Shown here in pieces: positions 38,710 through 45,980 of a stretch of DNA of 64,000 nt (positions are counted from its first letter, which is position 1; every line of letters starts with the position of its first letter). Both the position numbers and the translations under genes were made by a program. The notes under the pieces were generated by a model. The model had not been told where the DNA came from, ran no database searches, and worked only from the letters and a program-made list of their open reading frames with translations. The DNA is from Streptomyces viridiviolaceus (GTDB taxonomy: Bacteria; Actinomycetota; Actinomycetes; Streptomycetales; Streptomycetaceae): positions 104,241-168,240 of the forward strand of contig NZ_BMWA01000010.1 of the NCBI RefSeq assembly GCF_014650995.1, read 5' to 3'.

Positions 38710-40638
38710 TCATCCGGCCAGGGGGGCGAGACGGAAGGTGTAGTCGAGACGGCGCCACTCGCCGTCGACCCGGCGGCCGTCGGGAGTGGGGCCCGTGTGC
38801 GGGGTGAAGTCGGCGACGAGTTCGTCCTTGACGCCGAAGACGGTGTCACTGTCCAGGCGGGCGCCGCCCGAGACGAACAGCTGCGTGACGAGCCGGGTAT
38901 GGCCGGGCGCATCGCACAGGAAGTGCAGGTGGGCTGCCCGGTAGGGGTGGCGCCCGACCGCGGCGAGCATCTGTCCCACCGGTCCGTCCCCGGGGATCGG
39001 GTAGTCCGAGGGCAGGATGGACCAGAAGGTGATGCGCCCGGCGTCGTCGCTGCGCAGCCGGGCGCGCAGCACCGGCCCGTCCAGTTCGGGGAGCTGGACG
39101 TCGTAGTAGCCGTCCTCGTCGGACTGCCAGACGTCCACGACCGCGTCCGCGATCGGCTCGCCGGCGGTGTCCGTGACCCGTACGTCGACCCAGAGCGGCG
39201 TGCCGGGCAGCCCTCCGGAGATGTCGCTGCCGTGCGTGGCCTCCGGCGGGCCGTCCACGTAGAACGGGCCCAGGACCGCGGACGGAGTGGTGCCGGAGGT
39301 GCGGGAGTTGGTGAGCAGGTCAACGGCACTGGATACGCCGAGGGTGTCCGACAGCAGCACGAACTCCTGGCGTGTGGTGTCGCACATCTGCCCGGTGCGG
39401 GTGAGGAAGTCGATGGCGTACTGCCATTCCGCGTCGGTGACGTCGTTGGCGGCGACGAAGGTGTGCAGGTGCCGGACGAGGTCGCCGAGCAGGGCGCGGA
39501 CGCGCGGATCGGGTGCCTGGGCGAAGCTGGCGACCACCTGGTCGGTGAGACGGGCCAGCCGGGTTCCCGTCGAGGGCGGACCCTCGGGGCGACGCCCGTG
39601 CCAGGCTCCGGCCAGCAGTTCGGCGATGCCCTCGGTGGTCAGGTCGCGCGGGTTGGGATACGGCGCCGAGGTGGCCAGTTCGGCCGCGCGGGCGAGGCCG
39701 GACTCCGGCATTCCCAGGTCGCGCAGCGAGGTGGGGCCGCCGAGGGAGACGACCAGGTCGTGCACGCCGCCGGGGGCGTCGGGCACCCCCAGGGCGTCGG
39801 CGATGCGGCGCATCACGTCGGGTACCGCCGGCGCGTTGTGGGCCATGGCATGGGGCAGGACGACGGTGTGCGTCTCGGCGTGCGGCAGGCCGAAGGTGCC
39901 GCCGAGGGTGTGACACAGCTTGTGGTGCAGGCCCATGCCGACCGTGGCGAGGCAGGTCCCGGCGAGCCAGGCGGCCTGCAGCAGGTCGGCGCGAGCCGCC
40001 GCGTCCGCCGGATCGGAGGCCAGGCGGGGCAGCGCCCGGCCGATCCGGGAGATCGCGTCGAGCGCGTGCTGATCGGTGACCGGGTCGGCGTCGGGGGAGT
40101 ACAGGGCCTCGACGGCGTGCGCGAGAGCGTTGACGCCGCTCGTGACCGTCATGGACAGCGGCAGGGTGAGCGTGAAGTCGACGTCGTAGACGACGGTCTC
40201 CGGCAGGATCTCCGGGGAGGACCGCGTCACCTTGCGCCCGTCGCGGGTCTCGCCGAGCACCGGTGTCACCTCGGATCCGGCGTAGGTGGTCGGCAGGACG
40301 ACCTGTGGCAGACCCGTGCGCAGGGCCAGGGCCTTCGACAGGCCCGTCGTCGAACCTCCCCCGACGGCCACCACGCAGTCGGCGTCGGTGTCCCGGAGCA
40401 GCCCGAGCGCCTGCTCCGTGACCTCGACCGGCGTGTGCATGGCCGCGCCGTCGAACTCCGACACCAGCAGGTCGCCCAGTGCCTCGCGGACCCGCGCGGC
40501 GGCCTGCGCCAGGGGCGGGCTGGACAGCAGGAGCACCCGCGAGCAGCCGAGCCGCTCGACCTCCTTGCGAAGCCTGGTCACCGTGCCGGTACCGAAGACC
40601 ACCCGTGACGGGTGGGACGTATGGACAAACGATTCCAT
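38710..40638 (-). CDS. Bifunctional maleylacetate reductase / hydroxyquinol 1,2-dioxygenase
   Basis: A 642-aa two-enzyme fusion. Residues about 1-355 are an iron-type alcohol dehydrogenase of the maleylacetate reductase branch (VAVGGGSTTGLSKALAL, LPTTYAGSEVTPVLGET, GLHHKLCHTLGGTFGLPHAE). Residues about 360-642 are an intradiol dioxygenase with its N-terminal helical domain and the Fe(III) ligands Tyr (GPFYVDG), Tyr (GYYDVQ), His and His (HPYRAAHLHFL). The pair converts hydroxyquinol to maleylacetate and then to 3-oxoadipate. Start ATG 40638 follows CGGAGG. Such fusions are known in actinobacteria. First gene of the operon. Confidence 0.92.
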   Translation of the reverse strand: MESFVHTSHPSRVVFGTGTVTRLRKEVERLGCSRVLLLSSPPLAQAAARVREALGDLLVSEFDGAAMHTPVEVTEQALGLLRDTDADCVVAVGGGSTTGLSKALALRTGLPQVVLPTTYAGSEVTPVLGETRDGRKVTRSSPEILPETVVYDVDFTLTLPLSMTVTSGVNALAHAVEALYSPDADPVTDQHALDAISRIGRALPRLASDPADAAARADLLQAAWLAGTCLATVGMGLHHKLCHTLGGTFGLPHAETHTVVLPHAMAHNAPAVPDVMRRIADALGVPDAPGGVHDLVVSLGGPTSLRDLGMPESGLARAAELATSAPYPNPRDLTTEGIAELLAGAWHGRRPEGPPSTGTRLARLTDQVVASFAQAPDPRVRALLGDLVRHLHTFVAANDVTDAEWQYAIDFLTRTGQMCDTTRQEFVLLSDTLGVSSAVDLLTNSRTSGTTPSAVLGPFYVDGPPEATHGSDISGGLPGTPLWVDVRVTDTAGEPIADAVVDVWQSDEDGYYDVQLPELDGPVLRARLRSDDAGRITFWSILPSDYPIPGDGPVGQMLAAVGRHPYRAAHLHFLCDAPGHTRLVTQLFVSGGARLDSDTVFGVKDELVADFTPHTGPTPDGRRVDGEWRRLDYTFRLAPLAG

Positions 40639-40809
40639 CGAGCTCTGCCTCCGCTGATCGTCCGAATACGTCGGGTACTTGGGCACCGAGTATGGAGATG
40701 ACGACCAGGTGAACTCCTGCACGATCGGCGCGTCCCGCTGCAAGAAACGCCTGTGTCCGCAGCCGTGCGGGGGACCCACTCGCCGACGCCTCGCCGACGA
40801 GGCCGGACG

Positions 40810-40960
40810 TCACGCCGCCTGCCCGGCTTCGCCTCGGGCCGCACGCATGTGGCGCCATTCCCGAAGGGACGGGCCGTAGGCGGCGCGGAAGGCCGGCTGA
40901 AACGAGCGGGGCTGACGAATCCCCGGCGCTGGGCCACCGCCGACGCGGTGGGAGCCGCAC
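40810..40960 (-). pseudogene. AraC-family C-terminal relic, frameshifted
   Basis: Minus-strand reading gives AVAQRRGFVSPARFSR and then, after a one-base shift near 40891, AFRAAYGPSLREWRHMRAAR with a stop at 40810. Joined, this is the last helix-turn-helix of an AraC-type activator (the G-F-x-x-x-x-x-F-S-R-x-F-R-x-x-Y-G-x-S-P-x-E-W-R pattern). The sensor domain and first helix-turn-helix are gone. It lies directly upstream of the aromatic catabolic operon, where a former activator gene would be expected. Confidence 0.6.
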
Positions 40961-40974
40961 GGAGGGCTCCCGGA

Positions 40975-41046
40975 CCGCGACGCCCGCTCGCCGAGCTGCC
41001 CGAGCGCGGGCTCGAGCGCCGCCCCGGACGGGGTGAGCCGGTCGGA
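40975..41046 (-). pseudogene. HxlR-type winged-helix relic (tentative)
   Basis: The minus-strand segment SDRLTPSGAALEPALGQLGE resembles the wing and C-terminal helix of HxlR regulators (L-T-x-x-G-x-x-L-x-P-x-L-x-x-L). Only about 24 residues are visible and no start exists. It is adjacent to, and in a different frame from, the AraC relic. Confidence 0.4.
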
Positions 41047-41203
41047 CGGCATGCGTCCGCGTTCCTGGAGGGCCGGCCGGCAGGGTCCGTCTCCGGATCG
41101 CCCCGCTGCCGTTCCGGGTGGACGGTCATGTGCCCGAACCCGGCCGTTCCGCGTGGCGGGCCGGAGACCCGGCACGCAGAACGGCCGGCGCGGTCCGTCG
41201 GAC

Positions 41204-42130
41204 TCAGCGGCTCACAGTGGTCTCGCGGTCGATGCGTGACAGTTTCTCGGGATTGCGCACCGCGTAGAGCCCGGTGATGAGGCCGTCGTCGATGCGCACC
41301 GCGATGACGGTGTCGATCCCGCCGTCCACCCGGAGGACCAGCGCCGGGTGGCCGTTGACCTGCGCCGGCCGCAGCGACGCCGTGGCGTTGATCCTGCGCA
41401 GCACGTGGGCCACCCTGCCGGCGCCCACGACGGGCGCGAGCGCCGCCTGCACGACTCCGCCACCGTCACTGAGCAGGACGACGTCCGGCGCGATCATGTC
41501 GAGCAGGCGCTGCAGATCGCCCGTCTCGACGGCACGTCGGAACGCCGCGAGCACGTCGCGGGTCTCGGCCTGGGACACGACCCCGCGCGGTCGGCGCGCC
41601 GCGACGTGCGTCCGTGCCCGGTGCGCGATCTGGCGCACCGCGGCCGGGCTCTTGTCGACGGCTTCCGCGATCTCGTCGTACCCGAGATCGAACACCTCGC
41701 GCAGTACGAACACCGCCCGCTCGACCGGGGCGAGCGTCTCCAGCACCAGCATCATCGCCATCGAGACGCTGTCGGCCAGCTCGACGTCCTCGGCCACGTC
41801 GGGGGCGGTCAGCAGCGGTTCGGGCAACCAGGGGCCGACATAGGACTCCTTGCGCCGACGGAGCGCCCGCAGTCGGCTCAGCGCCTGGCGGGTGGTCATC
41901 CGGACCAGGTAGGACCGCCGGTCCCGCACCGTGCCGAGGTCGACGCCCGCCCACCGCAGCCACGTCTCCTGCAGGACGTCCTCGGCGTCGGCGGCGGAGC
42001 CGAGCATCTCGTAGGCGACGGTGAACAGCAGGTTGCGGTGGGTCACGAACGCGTCCGTGGCGGAGTCCATGCGGGCCTCCCGTACGGTCGGCTCGTCCGT
42101 GTCGCCTGTCTGCTCACCGTGCTCGCCCAT
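41204..42130 (-). CDS. ECF41-type RNA polymerase sigma factor (SigJ-like)
   Basis: A 308-aa protein. Sigma region 2 (LLFTVAYEMLGSAADAEDVLQETWLRWA) and region 4 (YDEIAEAVDKSPAAVRQIAHRAR) are followed by a SnoaL-like C-terminal extension of about 100 residues. The three ECF41 signatures are present: WLPEP between regions 2 and 4, DGGG in the extension and NPEKL (NPDKL form) near the end. In this group the extension takes the place of a separate anti-sigma factor. ATG at 42130 follows GGGAG, and a consensus ECF41 promoter lies 41 bases upstream. It is divergent from an AhpD-like gene, the classic ECF41 partner type. Confidence 0.92.
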   Translation of the reverse strand: MGEHGEQTGDTDEPTVREARMDSATDAFVTHRNLLFTVAYEMLGSAADAEDVLQETWLRWAGVDLGTVRDRRSYLVRMTTRQALSRLRALRRRKESYVGPWLPEPLLTAPDVAEDVELADSVSMAMMLVLETLAPVERAVFVLREVFDLGYDEIAEAVDKSPAAVRQIAHRARTHVAARRPRGVVSQAETRDVLAAFRRAVETGDLQRLLDMIAPDVVLLSDGGGVVQAALAPVVGAGRVAHVLRRINATASLRPAQVNGHPALVLRVDGGIDTVIAVRIDDGLITGLYAVRNPEKLSRIDRETTVSR

Positions 42131-42170
42131 CGCCGGCTCCCGCTGTCCGCTCTCGTGGTGTCACGCACAA

Positions 42171-42197
42171 GACGCCGGTCCCGGCCGCTTTGTGACA
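42171..42197 (-). promoter_or_regulatory. ECF41-type promoter of the sigma factor gene
   Basis: On the minus strand TGTCACA (42197-42191), a 16-base spacer and CGTC (42174-42171) match exactly the TGTCACA-N16-CGTC promoter described for ECF41 sigma factors. It points at the sigma gene start 41 bases away, so the gene probably activates itself. Confidence 0.75.
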
Positions 42198-42231
42198 CCC
42201 ACGATCGGTGGGTCACGTCACATCACCGCGC

Positions 42232-42258
42232 TGTCACAGGGACCGGGCGGCCGGCATC
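42232..42258 (+). promoter_or_regulatory. Near-consensus ECF41 promoter of the AhpD-like gene
   Basis: TGTCACA at 42232-42238, 16 bases, then CATC at 42255-42258, one mismatch from CGTC. It faces the AhpD-like gene (start 42322). An imperfect inverted repeat (GTGACACCCAC...GTGGGTCAC, 42192-42216) lies between it and the sigma promoter. Confidence 0.5.
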
Positions 42259-42321
42259 TCGTGTTCGTCAGGCCGCCGCGGACGATCCGCGCGGCGCGAG
42301 CCCACGAGTGAGGACGAAGTC

Positions 42322-42801
42322 ATGGAGCCCCGTTTCAACCTGTTCGACAGCCCCACCGCCGCCAAGATCGCCAAGCGGTTCTACAACGCCTCGTTGCCCC
42401 TGGAACAGTCGACGCTGCCGAAGACCCTGAGGGAACTGGTGCAGCTGCGGGTCGGCCAGATCAACGGCTGCGGTCTCTGCGTCGACATCCACACCAAGGA
42501 GGCCGCGGCCGCCGGCGAGACCGCGGTCCGGCTCCACCTGGTCGCCGCCTGGCGTCACTCCACCGTGTTCACCGAGGCCGAGCGGGCCGCGCTGGCCCTC
42601 GCCGAAGAGGGCACCCGGCTCGGCGACCACGGCGTGTCCGACGAGACCTGGACGGCGGTGCGCAAGCACTACGACGACGATCAGGTCGGGGCGCTGGTCT
42701 GCCTGGTCGCCCTGATCAACGCGGCCACCCGGATGAACGTGATCGTGCACAACCCGGGGGGTTCGTACGAGCCCGGCATGTTCGACGGCATGACGGACTG
42801 A
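42322..42801 (+). CDS. Carboxymuconolactone decarboxylase (AhpD-like) family protein
   Basis: A 159-aa complete AhpD-like protein, start ATG 42322. The redox core LRVGQINGCGLCVDIHTKEA has the Cys-x-x-Cys-x3-His set preceded by Glu (LRELVQL); the second helical hairpin (TEAERAALALAEEGTRL, ALVCLVALINAATRMNV) is typical. Such proteins are alkylhydroperoxidase-like antioxidant enzymes. The gene is divergent from the ECF41 sigma factor, which usually controls a carboxymuconolactone decarboxylase, oxidoreductase or epimerase gene at this position. Confidence 0.92.
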   Translation: MEPRFNLFDSPTAAKIAKRFYNASLPLEQSTLPKTLRELVQLRVGQINGCGLCVDIHTKEAAAAGETAVRLHLVAAWRHSTVFTEAERAALALAEEGTRLGDHGVSDETWTAVRKHYDDDQVGALVCLVALINAATRMNVIVHNPGGSYEPGMFDGMTD

Positions 42802-42806
42802 CCGGC

Positions 42807-42842
42807 GGCCGCCCCGGGCGGCAGGGGACGCCCGGGGCGGCC
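42807..42842. terminator. Terminator hairpin after the AhpD-like gene
   Basis: A perfect 14-bp stem (GGCCGCCCCGGGCG and complement) with an 8-base loop, starting 5 bases after the AhpD-like gene stop. It lies between convergent units. Confidence 0.85.
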
Positions 42843-42852
42843 GGGCCCCTCG

Positions 42853-42990
42853 TCAGGCAGTGCCCGACTGCCAGATGGTGCTCGCCAGATCCGAGCCGCG
42901 GACCAGCTGGATCCTCCAGGGTTCGATGCGGATCACGTGGTACGAGGGGCCCTCCGGGCCGCCCCGCCGGTCGGGGCGCTCCTTCCCGGC
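42853..42990 (-). pseudogene. C-terminal relic of a PPOX-class (pyridoxamine 5'-phosphate oxidase-like) flavoprotein
   Basis: Right after the MFS transporter stop, in the same minus-strand frame, runs SPAGKERPDRRGGPEG and then YHVIRIEPWRIQLVRG and a stop at 42853. The strand pattern Y-H-V-I-R-I-x-P-x-R-I and the closing IWQSGTA resemble the end of PPOX-fold proteins. No start codon or FMN-binding part is present. It is most likely what remains after a deletion. Confidence 0.4.
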
Positions 42991-42996
42991 GGGGGA

Positions 42997-44448
42997 TCAG
43001 TGGGAGGCAGGGATCTCGGCGGGACGGTCGGCAGGCCCGCCCGATGCGGCCACGGTGGCGGCCGGCCTGGTGCGCAGTGCGAAGGCGCTGATCAGCGTGG
43101 CGAGCAGGGCTGCGCCGAGCGGGACCCACAGGGCCGCCCGGTAGCCGTCGAGCAGCGCGGCCGGTGACGTCGACGCGGTGGCCGCGACATTGACGGCGGT
43201 GGCGGTGGACAGGCCGATCGCGGCGCCGAACTGGAAGGAGGTGTACAGCAGTCCGCCGGCCAGGCCCTGCTCCTCCTCCCGCACGCCCTCGGTGGCGACG
43301 ATGGTGAGCGGACCGTAGGCGAGGGAGAAGGCGATACCGAGGACGATCAGGCTGGGGAACATCGCCAGGTACGTCCAGTCGGCGCCGACCGGCAGGAACA
43401 GGGCGTACGACAGTGAGGCCAGAAGCAGCCCGCCGAAGATCACCCGGGCGTTGCCGAAGCGGTTCACCAGCCGGGGAGTGAGGACCGGGGAGAGGATCGC
43501 GTCGACGCCGATCACGATCATCGCGAAGCTGGTCTGCAGGGTCGACCAGTCGCGCAGCTCCTGGAGGTAGAGGACCACCAGGAACTGGAAGCCGAAGAAG
43601 CCCGCCGCGAAGAGCAGCCCCACGAGGTTGGCGCGGACCAGGGCGCCGCTGCGGAGGATGCCGAGGCGGACCAGCGGGGATGCCACGCGGCGTTCCGTGA
43701 CGACGAACGCGGCGAGGAAGGCGAGACCCGCCCCGAGCGTGCCCACGGTCCAGGCGGGGCTCGTGTGGGTGGCGCGTTCCACGCCGAGGACGAGCAGGAC
43801 GACGGCGGCGGTGATGGTGAGGCCGCCGGCCAGGTCGACGCTCTGGCCGGAGCGGTCGGGACGCGACTGCCGGGGCACGAAGACGAGTGCCGCGACCAGG
43901 ATCAGCGCGGAGAGCACGACCGGGGCGAAGAACACCCAGCGCCAGCCGACCGAGGTGAGCAGCCCGCCGACGACCAGGCCGATCGAGAAGCCGCCGGCCG
44001 CCGTGCCGGAGTAGAAGAGGAGGGCCTTGTTGCGCTGCGGGCCTTCCTCGAAGTTCGTGGTGATGACGGACAGACCGGCCGGTGTCATGAAGGCGGCGGC
44101 GATGCCGGTGACGAACCGGGCGACGATCAGCATCCACTCCTCGGTGGCGAACCCGCCCAGACCGGAGAAGACCAGGAAGACGGAGAGCCAGAGGACGAAC
44201 ATCCGGCGGCGCCCGAACAGGTCGGCGGCGCGTCCGCCGACCAGCATGAAGCCGCCGTAACCGAGTACGTAGGCGCTCATGACCCACTGCAGGGAGCCGG
44301 TGGACAGGCCGAGGTCGGCACGGATGGACGGCAGGGCCACGTTGAGCATGGCCACATCGATGCCCTCCAGGAAGATCGCGCCGCACAGGACGAGCAGGAC
44401 GCCCCAGTCGCGTGGGCTCAGGGCGGCCGCCGATTTCTGTGGAGTCAT
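42997..44448 (-). CDS. MFS drug exporter (DHA2 / EmrB-QacA type)
   Basis: A 483-aa integral membrane protein, start ATG 44448 with GAGGAA upstream. Motif C-like and motif A regions of drug:H+ antiporters are visible: LNVALPSIRADLGLS, SAYVLGYGGFMLVGG and RAADLFGRRRMFVLWL in the first four helices, RFVTGIAAAFMTPAGLSVI in helix 4. It has the many hydrophobic spans expected for the 14-helix group. It exports small hydrophobic compounds using the proton gradient. Divergent from a LysR-type regulator, the common arrangement for a regulated efflux pump. Confidence 0.9.
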   Translation of the reverse strand: MTPQKSAAALSPRDWGVLLVLCGAIFLEGIDVAMLNVALPSIRADLGLSTGSLQWVMSAYVLGYGGFMLVGGRAADLFGRRRMFVLWLSVFLVFSGLGGFATEEWMLIVARFVTGIAAAFMTPAGLSVITTNFEEGPQRNKALLFYSGTAAGGFSIGLVVGGLLTSVGWRWVFFAPVVLSALILVAALVFVPRQSRPDRSGQSVDLAGGLTITAAVVLLVLGVERATHTSPAWTVGTLGAGLAFLAAFVVTERRVASPLVRLGILRSGALVRANLVGLLFAAGFFGFQFLVVLYLQELRDWSTLQTSFAMIVIGVDAILSPVLTPRLVNRFGNARVIFGGLLLASLSYALFLPVGADWTYLAMFPSLIVLGIAFSLAYGPLTIVATEGVREEEQGLAGGLLYTSFQFGAAIGLSTATAVNVAATASTSPAALLDGYRAALWVPLGAALLATLISAFALRTRPAATVAASGGPADRPAEIPASH

Positions 44449-44579
44449 CTCAGTTCCTCGATGGTGTAGGGATGCTGTCGGTGCGATCACCATCGGTCAG
44501 GGCGCGGAGGGGGAACAACGGCAAAGATCGCAACGTTCGTTCAACCGGGCTTACCGATCCGATTGACCTGGGGAAGTCG

Positions 44580-45524
44580 ATGGAACGCGATGAACTGGAG
44601 TGCTTCCTGCTCCTCGCCGAGGAACTGCACTTCGGTCGCACGGCCGATCGGATGCGGCTGTCCCGGGCCCGGGTGAGCCAGCTCGTACAGCGACTCGAAC
44701 GCCGCGTCGGCGCACCGCTGTTCACGCGTACCAGCCGCCGTGTCGCCCTGACCTCGCTCGGCCGGCAGTTGCGCGCCGATCTGGAACCGCACCACCGGGC
44801 GATCGAAGCCGCCCTGGAGCGGGCTGCCGCCACCGCGCGCGGCATCGACACCGTGCTGCACGTCGGCTTCTCGAACCCGCTGACCGGCGAGATCGTCATG
44901 CGGGCGACGGAGGCCCTGCGCGTCAGCCACCCCGGACTCGCCGTCGAGATCTGCGAGGTGCCGCTCGCCGATCCGTACGGGCAGCTGCGCAAGGGCGAGT
45001 TCGACGTCCAGATCACGGAACTCCCCGTACGCGAGGAAGACCTGGGCGGGGGACCGACGCTGCTCGCGGAGGAGCGCATGCTCGCGATCGGCTCGGCTCA
45101 TCCGCTCGCCGACCGGGAGTCGGTGTCCCTGGAGGACCTGGCCGGCGTACCGCTGCTCACGATCGACGGCAAGGTACCCGACTACTGGCTGGAGCATCAC
45201 GTGCCCGCACACACACCGAGTGGCCGGCCGATCGCCCGCGGCCCCGGTGTGACCAACATGCAGGAGGCGTTGATGCTGGTCGCCGGCGGCAGGGGCGCGC
45301 TGCTCGCACCCGCGCACGCGGCGACGTACTACGCCCGCCCCGGTGTCGCCTACGTCCCCTTCGCGGACGCGGAGCCGACCGGCTACGGTCTGGTGTGGCG
45401 GGCGGGAGACGCCACCGGCGCGGTGGCGACCTTCGCCGGAATCGCCCGCGAGGTGGCGAGGGACATGGGCGGAGTGACGCGGCTCACCTCGGACCGGGTC
45501 GGTTCAGGGAACACCCAGCGGTAG
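44580..45524 (+). CDS. LysR family transcriptional regulator
   Basis: A 314-aa regulator. ATG at 44580 begins the winged helix-turn-helix (CFLLLAEELHFGRTADRM, VSQLVQRLERRVGAPLFTRT); the rest is the periplasmic-binding-protein-like effector domain (VLHVGFSNPLTGEIV, LLTIDGKVPDYWLEHH, NMQEALMLVAGGRGALL). It is divergent from the MFS exporter across 131 bases and most likely controls it in response to an exported compound. An AT-richer stretch with AACGTT lies in the shared promoter region. Confidence 0.92.
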   Translation: MERDELECFLLLAEELHFGRTADRMRLSRARVSQLVQRLERRVGAPLFTRTSRRVALTSLGRQLRADLEPHHRAIEAALERAAATARGIDTVLHVGFSNPLTGEIVMRATEALRVSHPGLAVEICEVPLADPYGQLRKGEFDVQITELPVREEDLGGGPTLLAEERMLAIGSAHPLADRESVSLEDLAGVPLLTIDGKVPDYWLEHHVPAHTPSGRPIARGPGVTNMQEALMLVAGGRGALLAPAHAATYYARPGVAYVPFADAEPTGYGLVWRAGDATGAVATFAGIAREVARDMGGVTRLTSDRVGSGNTQR

Positions 45525-45980
45525 TTCGCCGTTGAACCATCCGTGGGTGCGGATGGGACAGTGTCCCCGGGCCTCACCATCCGCCCACAGGGACGATCGT
45601 TCGGCTGAAGCCCTGTGGAGCCTTTCGCCGAGAGGCGACCGCCATCCGCGCCCACCACCGACCGCCCCGACCGTGATTCCCCCGTCCGGTCGGGGCTCTT
45701 CTTCGTTCGTGGCCCGTCCGGGCTCGACGCCTCGATCTTGCGCAAAATCATCCATCAATTGCGTTCCTGTGTGTCTCGCTTCGGTCTGCGTGCAGCGTGG
45801 AAGCGGCGCAAGCCGCGCAAACCACTTGCGTCGAAATCTCGTTGCTTCGAGGCCCGTTGACAAACAGGAGAACCGCTAGAAATCTGTTGACGCAGTTTCC
45901 GCAAAAAATCGACTGTCCTGCTCAATTGGCGTGCATGGATGGTGCTCGCACCCCCTTCCCCCAATGGAACAGAGGACCCC
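45525..45980 (+). promoter_or_regulatory. 456-bp region upstream of the GH87-like enzyme
   Basis: No gene is supported. The left part holds a terminator hairpin (45664-45696). The right part is AT-rich for this genome and has repeated TTGCG/CGCAA boxes: TTGCGCAA at 45738-45745, TTGCG at 45759, CGCAA at 45807 and 45816, TTGCG at 45826. Two TTGAC elements follow (45858 and 45888). TTGACA at 45858 with TAGAAA 14 bases later is a possible promoter. Clustered boxes before a secreted glycanase suggest binding of a sugar-responsive repressor. Confidence 0.45.
45664..45696 (+). terminator. Terminator hairpin with pyrimidine tail after the LysR gene
   Basis: A 10-bp stem (GCCCCGACCG / CGGTCGGGGC) with a 13-base loop, then TCTTCTTCGTT. 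It lies 139 bases past the LysR stop. Confidence 0.65.

Larger units (their letters stand above)
40639..41203. other. 565-bp non-coding stretch with regulator relics
   Basis: Between the dioxygenase fusion start and the end of the sigma factor gene. The left 170 bases are the probable promoter of the aromatic operon (minus strand). The rest contains the two degenerate regulator fragments listed separately (40810-41046). I see no intact gene. Confidence 0.5.
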
